Shown here: positions 1-5,378 of the stretch, piece after piece
How positions within the stretch are numbered: the first letter of the stretch is position 1
Layout: the number at the start of each line of letters is the position of its first letter
From: a bacterium
Lineage (GTDB): Bacteria; Bacillota; Clostridia; Oscillospirales; Acutalibacteraceae
DNA: 6,574 nucleotides
NCBI GenBank assembly: GCA_020625635.1
Contig: JAHLBL010000092.1
Span: 1 to 6,574, forward strand
Direction: 5' to 3'
Position numbers and translations under genes: made by a program
Notes under the pieces: model-generated
Database searches by the model: none
Seen by the model: the letters and a program-made list of their open reading frames with translations, nothing else
What the model was told of the DNA's origin: nothing

Positions 1-1020
1 AATATAGAGGATTTCCACCGCAGACAGGTTCAGCAGTCGTGGCTCACCACAAAGGAAAACGGCGTAATAATGGGGCAGAGGGTGCGCGGACTCAGCCGCG
101 TAGGTCTTTATGTGCCCGGGGGCACGGCGGCTTATCCGTCGTCGGTGCTTATGAACGCTATTCCCGCCAAGCTGGCAGGCTGTAAGGAGATCGTTATGAC
201 TACGCCTCCCTCAAAGGACGGCACGCCCAACCCCGACATAATCGCCGCGGCAAAGATCGCGGGCGTTGACAGGATCTTCCTTATGGGCGGAGCTCAGGCT
301 GTTGCGGCTCTCGCTTACGGCACCGAGCAGGTACCGAAGGTAGATAAGATAGTCGGTCCCGGCAACATCTTCGTCGCGACCGCAAAGAAGCTGCTCTACG
401 GAGTTGTGGATATAGATATGATCGCTGGTCCCAGCGAGATACTTATTGTAGCGGATAAAACCGCCGACGCTAAATTCCTCGCCGCCGACCTTATGAGCCA
501 GGCGGAGCACGACCGTCTCGCGAGCTCGATTTTGCTCACCGACTGCGCCGAGCTCGCCGATAAGGTGAAGGCTGAGCTTGAGCGCCAGTGCGCTTATCTT
601 GAGCGCAGGGAGATCATAGAGGAATCGCTCAAAAACTACGGGGCGATCATTGTCTGCTCCGATATGAGCCAGGCTGTCGAGTTCGCCAACGAGCTCGCTC
701 CCGAGCACCTCGAGGTCTGCTGTGAGAATCCGATGGAGTATGTCGGCAAGCTCGACAACGCGGGCTCCGTGTTCCTCGGCAACTACAGCCCCGAGCCCCT
801 CGGCGACTACTTCGCGGGACCGAACCACGTCCTGCCCACGAGCGGAACGGCGCGCTTTTTCAGCCCGCTGTCCGTCGACAGCTTCGTCAAGAAATCAAGC
901 TTTATTTACTACACCGAGGACGCGCTCAGAAGCGACGCGGACGACATCGTGAGATTCGCCGAAACGGAAGGTCTCACTGCTCACGCCAACTCGATCAAGG
1001 TGCGTTTTGAAGGAGAATAA
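1..1020 (+). CDS. hisD: Histidinol dehydrogenase (HisD), 5'-truncated by window edge
   Basis: Catalyses the last two steps of histidine synthesis, the NAD-dependent oxidation of L-histidinol through histidinal to histidine, in the cytoplasm. The reading frame is open from base 1. The residues before the first Met at base 70 (NIEDFHRRQ...SW) match the HisD family, so that Met is internal and the true start lies upstream. The 339 visible residues compare with about 430 in the family, so roughly 90 N-terminal residues are missing. Visible family features are RVGLYVPGG..AYPSSVLMNAIPAK, the GPSEILIVAD segment, and SQAEHD, whose Gln (499-501) and His (508-510) are zinc ligands. The catalytic Glu-His pair is in LAPEHLE (703-708), followed by GDYFAGPNHVLPTSG with the zinc-ligand Asp and a C-terminal AHANS with the last zinc-ligand His. 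All key residues in this part are intact. It ends 2 bases before hisC in the same operon. Confidence 0.97.
   Translation, partial: NIEDFHRRQVQQSWLTTKENGVIMGQRVRGLSRVGLYVPGGTAAYPSSVLMNAIPAKLAGCKEIVMTTPPSKDGTPNPDIIAAAKIAGVDRIFLMGGAQAVAALAYGTEQVPKVDKIVGPGNIFVATAKKLLYGVVDIDMIAGPSEILIVADKTADAKFLAADLMSQAEHDRLASSILLTDCAELADKVKAELERQCAYLERREIIEESLKNYGAIIVCSDMSQAVEFANELAPEHLEVCCENPMEYVGKLDNAGSVFLGNYSPEPLGDYFAGPNHVLPTSGTARFFSPLSVDSFVKKSSFIYYTEDALRSDADDIVRFAETEGLTAHANSIKVRFEGE
1011..1015 (+). promoter_or_regulatory. Shine-Dalgarno site of hisC (fixes GTG start)
   Basis: AGGAG lies inside the last codons of hisD, 7 bases before the GTG at 1023. The hisC frame carries a TGA at 1008-1010 just upstream, and no ATG lies between that stop and the GTG. 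GTG is therefore the only plausible start, and this site supports it. Confidence 0.85.
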
Positions 1021-1022
1021 CC

Positions 1023-2081
1023 GTGTCTTATACACTTAATGATAAAATAAAAAACCTCGTGCCGTACGAGCCGATCTCGGGCGACTACTCTATAAGGCTG
1101 GACGCCAACGAGTGCCCGTTCGGATATGACGACAGCTTTACGGAGCTTGCACAGAAGGCGCTGAGAACGGTCGATTTTAACCGCTATCCCGATCCCGTAT
1201 GTCTCGGGCTGAGGAAGTCCTTCGCCGATTATTACGGCATCGACTATAAGAACGTCACCGTCGGCAACGGCTCGGACGAGCTGATTTTCCTTATAGAATC
1301 GGCGTTTCTGAAAAAGGGTGATAAGCTGCTCGTATGCGCGCCCGATTTCAGTATGTACGAGTTCTACAGCTCCATAAGCGAGAATCCCGTCGTAAAGTAT
1401 ATGAAAAACGACGAGCTCAATATCGAGGTCGATAAGCTTATAGAAACGATAAACTCCGAAAATGTCGGGGCTGTTGTGTTCTCGAACCCCTGCAACCCCA
1501 CAGGTCAGGGTATGACAAAAGCCGACGCGCGGAGGCTTCTCACCTCTGTCAGCGCGCTCGTTGTGCTCGATGAGGCGTATATGGATTTCTGGAGCGACGA
1601 CGAGTCGTTTATAAAGGACGTAAACAGCTACGATAATCTGATCGTTTTCCGCACAGCCTCAAAGGCGATAGGCAGCGCGGCTCTGAGACTGGGCTTCGCG
1701 GTAGCCAACGAAACCATTTCGCGCGCCATAGCCGCGGTAAAATCCCCCTACAACATCAACGCTGTTTCTCAGGCGATCGGCACGGAAATTTATAAAAACA
1801 AAGATTTTTTAAAAAATCGCACAAAAACTATTGTTCAAAACACAAATAAGCTGTATAATAAATTAGTTAGTCTCGCGGAGGAATACGACGATTTCACCCC
1901 GTACCCGACGAAAGCCAACTTTGTTTTCGTAAAAACCTCAGTCGGCAGAGAGCTGTGGGAGTACCTTAAACAGAACTCCATAGCTATAAGGTATATGGGC
2001 GATTACCTTCGCATAACCGCGGGAACGGAGTATGAGGTTGACACCGTCGTCTCATACATCAAAAAGTTTTTACAGAGGTAG
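1023..2081 (+). CDS. hisC: Histidinol-phosphate aminotransferase (HisC)
   Basis: PLP-dependent class I/II aminotransferase that converts imidazole-acetol phosphate plus glutamate to L-histidinol phosphate and 2-oxoglutarate. The 352 residues are normal for the family. Visible fold-type I motifs are RLDANECPFG (residues 25-34), GNGSDELI (81-88), SNPCNPTG (154-161, PLP-contacting Asn155), LDEAY (182-186, Asp183 and Tyr186), and TASKA with the PLP-binding Lys214. LRLGF (221-225) and the carboxylate-binding Arg330 in YLRITAGT follow. Start is GTG with a strong SD. The gene begins 2 bases after hisD and ends 2 bases before hisB. Its oddity is at DNA level: codons 256-283 (1788-1871) are only 19% G/C and use AAA, AAT and TTA heavily, unlike the rest of the gene, although the encoded helix causes no length anomaly. 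Related aminotransferases share these motifs; the his context makes HisC the firm choice. Confidence 0.97.
   Translation: MSYTLNDKIKNLVPYEPISGDYSIRLDANECPFGYDDSFTELAQKALRTVDFNRYPDPVCLGLRKSFADYYGIDYKNVTVGNGSDELIFLIESAFLKKGDKLLVCAPDFSMYEFYSSISENPVVKYMKNDELNIEVDKLIETINSENVGAVVFSNPCNPTGQGMTKADARRLLTSVSALVVLDEAYMDFWSDDESFIKDVNSYDNLIVFRTASKAIGSAALRLGFAVANETISRAIAAVKSPYNINAVSQAIGTEIYKNKDFLKNRTKTIVQNTNKLYNKLVSLAEEYDDFTPYPTKANFVFVKTSVGRELWEYLKQNSIAIRYMGDYLRITAGTEYEVDTVVSYIKKFLQR
1803..1818. repeat. Perfect 16-bp AT palindrome inside hisC
   Basis: GATTTTTTAAAAAATC is a perfect inverted repeat with no spacer, encoding Asp-Phe-Leu-Lys-Asn plus the first base of Arg. It sits about 12 bases upstream of the TTGTTC box of the putative internal promoter. 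It could serve as an A/T-rich UP-like element or a protein-binding site. It may also be a chance product of an A/T-rich stretch. Confidence 0.6.
1831..1859 (+). promoter_or_regulatory. Putative internal sigma-A-type promoter within hisC
   Basis: TTGTTC (1831-1836) and a perfect TATAAT (1854-1859) are separated by 17 bp, the optimal spacing for a vegetative sigma factor. The -35 box matches the consensus at only three of six positions, but A/T tracts directly upstream (1803-1830) could act as an UP element. The predicted transcription start is near 1866, about 220 bases before hisB. The box lies in an 84-base island of 19% G/C within a gene of much higher G/C. It would add transcription of hisB-hisA-hisI-hisE independent of the main operon promoter. 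Enteric his operons have a comparable internal promoter in the distal part of hisC. Function here is inferred. Confidence 0.5.
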
Positions 2082-2083
2082 TT

Positions 2084-2665
2084 ATGAGAGAAGCACAGCT
2101 CAGCAGAAAGACTAAGGAAACGGACATAAACCTCAGCCTCTGCCTTGACGGCGGCGACGTTGAGGTCAGCACGGGTATCGGATTTTTCGACCATATGCTG
2201 ACCGCCTTTGCCGTTCACGGCGGATTCGGACTGAAGGTAAAGACCGTCGGAGACCTTGAGGTTGACGACCACCACACTGTAGAGGATACGGGTATCGTGC
2301 TCGGAACAGCCTTTAAGCAGGCTCTCGGCGACAAGCGCTCAATCGAGCGTTACGCGTCGTTCTTCGTTCCGATGGACGAGGCTCTCGCGTTCGCGTCGGT
2401 CGATATAAGCGGCAGACCGTTCCTCGTTTTCGACGCTGATTTCCCGCAGGAGAAGTGCGGTGGCTACACAAGCGCGATGACTGTTGAGTTTATGAGAGCC
2501 TTCGCCTATAACGCGGGCATTACCCTCCACGTAAGGTGCGAGTACGGATATAACTCTCATCACATCATAGAAGCTGTTTTCAAGGCAGTCGCTCACGCGC
2601 TGAAGGCTGCCGTTAAAATAAACGACACAGGCGTGTTGTTATCGACAAAAGGAGTATTAGAATGA
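2084..2665 (+). CDS. hisB: Imidazoleglycerol-phosphate dehydratase (HisB, monofunctional)
   Basis: Manganese-dependent dehydratase that converts imidazole glycerol phosphate to imidazole-acetol phosphate, the substrate of HisC. At 193 residues it is the monofunctional form; the N-terminal histidinol-phosphatase domain of the enteric bifunctional HisB is absent, so that phosphatase must be encoded elsewhere. Visible signatures are GIGFFDHML (residues 31-39, His37), His45 in AVHGG, DDHHTVED (61-68), GRPFLVFDADF (110-120), and NSHHIIEAVFKA (157-168, metal-binding His159/His160 and Glu163). The C-terminus STKGVLE is typical. AGAGG at 2074-2078, within the end of hisC, is a reasonable SD 5 bases before the ATG. 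The TGA stop overlaps the hisA start in ATGA (2662-2665). Confidence 0.98.
   Translation: MREAQLSRKTKETDINLSLCLDGGDVEVSTGIGFFDHMLTAFAVHGGFGLKVKTVGDLEVDDHHTVEDTGIVLGTAFKQALGDKRSIERYASFFVPMDEALAFASVDISGRPFLVFDADFPQEKCGGYTSAMTVEFMRAFAYNAGITLHVRCEYGYNSHHIIEAVFKAVAHALKAAVKINDTGVLLSTKGVLE
2647..2654 (+). promoter_or_regulatory. Shine-Dalgarno site of hisA
   Basis: AAAAGGAG lies within the last codons of hisB, 7 bases before the hisA ATG at 2662. Together with the 4-base stop-start overlap it supports this start and coupled translation. Confidence 0.8.
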
Positions 2666-3390
2666 TTATCTTGCCCGCTATAGATATTAAAGACGGCAAC
2701 TGCGTAAGACTGTTCAAGGGCGATTACTCGACCGTTACCAAGGTCGCCGACGACCCTTACGAGGTCGCCGAGTCCTTCGTTAAGGCAGGCGCAAAGTGGA
2801 TGCATATGGTAGACCTTGACGGAGCGAAGGACGGTAAGCGCATAAATTCCGAGCTTATTATCGACGTTGCCCGCAGCACGGAGCTCCACGTTGAGGTGGG
2901 CGGCGGTATCCGTAATATGGACACCATCGAGTACTACCTCGAGAACGGCGTCGACAGGATCATCCTCGGCTCAGCCGCCGTAAAGGATCAGGGCTTCGTC
3001 ATCGACGCGGTAAATAACTACGACGACAGGATCGTTGTCGGGATCGACGCAAGAAACGGTATGGTATGCGCCGAGGGCTGGACGGATAAGTCCGAGCTCA
3101 ATTACATAGACCTCGCCAAGCAGATGGAGCAGATCGGCGTAAAGACGATCGTGTTTACCGACATCGATCAGGACGGAACTCTCGGCGGTCCCAATCTTGT
3201 ACAGCTCGATGCGCTCGCTCACAGCGTAAGCTGCGATATTATCGCGAGCGGCGGCGTTTCAAACCTCAAGGATATCATCAACCTCAACAACCTTGATATC
3301 TACGGCGCGATTACGGGCAAGGCTATTTACACGGGCGCGCTCGACCTCGCTATGGCTGTTGAGGCTGCTTCAAGGGTGACCGACCTATGA
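2662..3390 (+). CDS. hisA: ProFAR isomerase (HisA)
   Basis: Phosphoribosylformimino-5-aminoimidazole carboxamide ribotide isomerase, a (beta/alpha)8 barrel that performs an Amadori rearrangement of ProFAR to PRFAR. The 242 residues match the family size. The catalytic Asp8 is in LPAIDIKDG, VDLDGAKDG is at 50-58, the phosphate loop VGGGIR at 79-84, the second catalytic Asp129 in VGIDARNG, FTDIDQDGTLGGPN at 165-178, and the second phosphate loop IASGGV at 194-199. Its paralogue HisF would read closer to IPCLDVKDGRVVKG at the N-terminus, so this is HisA and not HisF. It overlaps hisB by 4 bases and hisI by 4 bases. In many Firmicutes operons hisH precedes hisA and hisF follows it; neither is here, so its product PRFAR must be consumed by a synthase encoded outside the window. 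Confidence 0.97.
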   Translation: MIILPAIDIKDGNCVRLFKGDYSTVTKVADDPYEVAESFVKAGAKWMHMVDLDGAKDGKRINSELIIDVARSTELHVEVGGGIRNMDTIEYYLENGVDRIILGSAAVKDQGFVIDAVNNYDDRIVVGIDARNGMVCAEGWTDKSELNYIDLAKQMEQIGVKTIVFTDIDQDGTLGGPNLVQLDALAHSVSCDIIASGGVSNLKDIINLNNLDIYGAITGKAIYTGALDLAMAVEAASRVTDL

Positions 3391-3701
3391 ATATAGATAA
3401 GTTTTTTCAGAAGGCGGAGCTCATTCCCGCCGTCGTTCAGGAGAAGGACACGGGCGAGGTGCTTATGCTCGCTTATATGAACAGGGAGTCGCTCCAAAAG
3501 ACGCTCGAGACAGGCTATACATGGTTCTGGTCGAGGAGCCGTCAGGAGCTGTGGAACAAGGGCGCTACGTCGGGACATCTCCAGAAGGTGTACGATATCT
3601 ACTCCGACTGCGATGACGACACACTGCTCGTCATCGTTGACCAGAAGGGCGCGGCGTGCCATACGGGAAACCACTCCTGCTTTTTCACTAAAATATTCTG
3701 A
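3387..3701 (+). CDS. hisI: Phosphoribosyl-AMP cyclohydrolase (HisI)
   Basis: Opens the adenine ring of phosphoribosyl-AMP to give ProFAR, the substrate of HisA; zinc- and magnesium-dependent. The 104 residues fit a monofunctional cyclohydrolase. Visible motifs are IPAVVQEKDTGEVLMLAYMN (13-32), WFWSRSRQELWNKGATSGH (46-64), YSDCDDD (72-78, metal-binding Asp residues and Cys75), and ACHTGNHSCFF (90-100). The three conserved zinc cysteines are Cys75, Cys91 and Cys98. The start ATG overlaps the hisA stop in ATGA; AAGGGTGA upstream in hisA is a plausible SD. In many bacteria this domain is fused to HisE; here it ends 13 bases before hisE and in another frame. Confidence 0.97.
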   Translation: MNIDKFFQKAELIPAVVQEKDTGEVLMLAYMNRESLQKTLETGYTWFWSRSRQELWNKGATSGHLQKVYDIYSDCDDDTLLVIVDQKGAACHTGNHSCFFTKIF

Positions 3702-3705
3702 AAGG
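3700..3705 (+). promoter_or_regulatory. Shine-Dalgarno site of hisE
   Basis: GAAAGG overlaps the hisI stop (TGA 3699-3701) and lies 9 bases before the ATG at 3715. It decides in favour of that start over the in-frame upstream ATG at 3613, which would run through the end of hisI and add 34 residues unlike the HisE family. Confidence 0.75.
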
Positions 3706-3714
3706 TTTTTTACA

Positions 3715-4044
3715 ATGGACGATAAAGTATTACAGGCTCTTTACGAGACGGTTCTGAGCCGTAAAAACGAGAAAAAGGAAGGCTCATACACCTGCTACCT
3801 CTTTGAGAAGGGACTCGATAAGATCCTCAAAAAGGTGGGCGAGGAGTGCAGCGAAACCATAATCGCCGCCAAAAACGGCGACAACGGCGAGACCGTTTAC
3901 GAGATCGCCGACCTCATGTACCATCTTATGGTAATGATGGTGGAGCAGGGAATATCGCTCGAGGAGGTCCTCGCGGAGCTCGACAAGCGCAGCGAGAAAA
4001 CAGGCAACCTTAAAACCTTCCATCAGGTGGACAAAAATTCATAA
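3715..4044 (+). CDS. hisE: Phosphoribosyl-ATP pyrophosphatase (HisE)
   Basis: Hydrolyses phosphoribosyl-ATP to phosphoribosyl-AMP and pyrophosphate, the second step of the pathway. The 109-residue protein belongs to the all-alpha MazG-like NTP pyrophosphatase superfamily. Visible features are LYETVLSRKNEKKEGSYT (9-26), the metal-binding VGEECSE (41-47) and the second acidic motif YEIADLMYH (62-70), followed by a helix to LDKRS. The start at 3715 is chosen because the family begins with about this segment and a GAAAGG site precedes it; the frame stays open upstream only as a shadow over hisI. It is the last his gene, and a terminator-like hairpin begins 7 bases after its stop. Being separate from hisI, it is the monofunctional form. 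Confidence 0.96.
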   Translation: MDDKVLQALYETVLSRKNEKKEGSYTCYLFEKGLDKILKKVGEECSETIIAAKNGDNGETVYEIADLMYHLMVMMVEQGISLEEVLAELDKRSEKTGNLKTFHQVDKNS

Positions 4045-4051
4045 GAAAGAG

Positions 4052-4077
4052 AACCCACCCGGACTTCCGTGTGGGTT
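4052..4077 (+). terminator. Putative rho-independent terminator of the his operon / hairpin before mtaB
   Basis: AACCCAC (4052-4058) pairs with GTGGGTT (4071-4077), seven perfect base pairs. A C/T mismatch follows inward, then CGG/CCG (4060-4062 with 4067-4069) closes the loop ACTT. The downstream tail TTTATTAGAATAT is only moderately T-rich, so termination may be partial. It fits the end of the his operon after hisE. The 3' arm ends 11 bases before the mtaB ATG, so it could also shape mtaB expression by read-through or by occluding initiation. Confidence 0.65.
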
Positions 4078-4088
4078 TATTAGAATAT

Positions 4089-5378
4089 ATGAACTTCAAT
4101 ATCATTACGCTCGGCTGTAAGGTAAATCAGTATGAATCACAGGCGATGAGCGAGCTGCTGAAGCAGAACGGCTTTTCCCAGTCAGAGGATAAGAATATCG
4201 CCGATATCACCATCATCAACACCTGTACCGTAACAGCCGTTTCCGACGCAAAAAACAGAAAAATAATACACAAGGCTCGGCGCAATAACCCTCACGCGAT
4301 AATCATCCTCACGGGATGTATGCCGCAGGCGTTTCCCGACAGAACAGAGGATTTCGAGGGCTGTGACATCGTGCTCGGCAACAAGCACAGAAACGCGCTC
4401 ATTCCCGCCATCAACGAGTTTCTGCTGACGCACCGTCAGGTCATCAGCATAGAAGCTCACGACAACCGTGACGCCGAATACGAGAGCCTCTCCGTCCACA
4501 GCTTTGACGGTCATACACGCGCTTTCGTCAAGATAGAGGACGGCTGCAACCGCTTCTGCTCCTACTGCATTATTCCGTATTCGCGCGGCAGAGTCCGCAG
4601 CAAGCCCGTTGAACAGCTTAAAGCCGAGGTGAAGGCTCTCGCCGACAACGGCTATAAGGAGATCGTGCTCGTGGGGATCAACCTCTCAGCCTACGGTCAG
4701 GGCGAGGATTTTGACCTTGCCGACGCCGTTGACGCGGTCTGTGAGACCGAGGGCGTCGAGCGCGTGCGTCTCGGCTCGTTCGAGCCCGAAATGATGTACG
4801 ACACGCTCATAAAGCGCTTTTCAAAGCAGGAGAAGTTCTGTCCGCAGTTCCACCTCTCGCTCCAGAGCGGCTGTGACGAAACGCTTAAGCGTATGCGCCG
4901 TCAGTACGATACCGACGAATATATGCGTATAGTAGAGGATTTAAGAGCTAATTTCGACAATCCCTCGATCACCACCGACGTTCTGGTCGGCTTCGCGGGC
5001 GAGACCGACGACGAGTTTGAGCAGAGCCTCAACTTTGTCAGGAAGGTCGGCTTCTCGAAAACACACGTTTTCCCGTACAGCCGACGCAGGGGAACCCTTG
5101 CCGACAAGATGGAAAACCACGTCAGCCCGAAAGTCAAGGACGAGCGAAGTAAAATTATGATAGACGCCTGTGAAAAAATCAGGGCTGAATTCCTCGACTC
5201 TCAGCTCGGGCGTGTGGAGCCCGTGCTTTTCGAGAGACTTCGCGGAGATTTCTGCGAGGGCTATACAAAGAACTATACCCCCGTAAAAATATATACCGAC
5301 ATCGATTTATCGGGACAGATCATCGACGTTAAGCTTGTTTCACGCGAAGGCGAGTACTGCGTAGGGGAGTCAGTCTAA
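4089..5378 (+). CDS. mtaB: tRNA t6A37 methylthiotransferase (MtaB family)
   Basis: Radical-SAM enzyme that adds a methylthio group at C2 of N6-threonylcarbamoyladenosine at tRNA position 37, giving ms2t6A (MtaB/YqeV role). At 429 residues it is of family length. The N-terminal methylthiotransferase domain has cluster cysteines Cys10 (LGCKVNQ), Cys46 (NTCTVT) and Cys77 (TGCMPQ). The radical-SAM cluster motif is CNRFCSYC (Cys153, Cys157, Cys160), and a TRAM RNA-binding domain covers about 370-424. LGCKVNQYE at the N-terminus favours MtaB over MiaB or RimO. The start ATG at 4089 is preferred over the in-frame GTG at 4071, because the family begins directly before LGCKVNQ and the GTG lies in the hairpin arm. 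No clear SD precedes the ATG. The 3' end overlaps the convergent gene by 9 bases. Confidence 0.93.
   Translation: MNFNIITLGCKVNQYESQAMSELLKQNGFSQSEDKNIADITIINTCTVTAVSDAKNRKIIHKARRNNPHAIIILTGCMPQAFPDRTEDFEGCDIVLGNKHRNALIPAINEFLLTHRQVISIEAHDNRDAEYESLSVHSFDGHTRAFVKIEDGCNRFCSYCIIPYSRGRVRSKPVEQLKAEVKALADNGYKEIVLVGINLSAYGQGEDFDLADAVDAVCETEGVERVRLGSFEPEMMYDTLIKRFSKQEKFCPQFHLSLQSGCDETLKRMRRQYDTDEYMRIVEDLRANFDNPSITTDVLVGFAGETDDEFEQSLNFVRKVGFSKTHVFPYSRRRGTLADKMENHVSPKVKDERSKIMIDACEKIRAEFLDSQLGRVEPVLFERLRGDFCEGYTKNYTPVKIYTDIDLSGQIIDVKLVSREGEYCVGESV

Noticed and set aside
211..828. Long 205-codon open frame on the - strand opposite hisD
   Set aside because: It lies wholly antisense to a well-conserved hisD with intact catalytic residues. 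It resembles no family I recognise and is explained by G/C-rich third positions leaving the opposite frame open. Similar antisense frames over the other genes were rejected for the same reason.
1808..1814. TTTAAAA in the X XXY YYZ phase within hisC, a possible -1 frameshift site
   Set aside because: The -1 frame meets a TAA at about 1847-1849 and would only give a truncated aminotransferase lacking the substrate-binding Arg330. The heptamer is a by-product of the A/T island, and I see no stimulatory SD or hairpin at the right distance.
3689..3694. TAAAAT as a -10 box for a promoter before hisE
   Set aside because: The bases 17 bp upstream (GGAAAC, 3666-3671) bear no resemblance to a -35 box, and the A/T richness is short and typical of a gene junction.
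3613..3714. Upstream in-frame extension of hisE to the ATG at 3613
   Set aside because: This stretch is the shifted frame of the hisI zinc-ligand region and encodes residues unlike HisE. An SD precedes the ATG at 3715.
4071..4073. GTG as an upstream start for mtaB, adding six residues
   Set aside because: The GTG forms part of the hairpin 3' arm and has no SD. MtaB proteins start just before LGCKVNQ, which fits the ATG at 4089.
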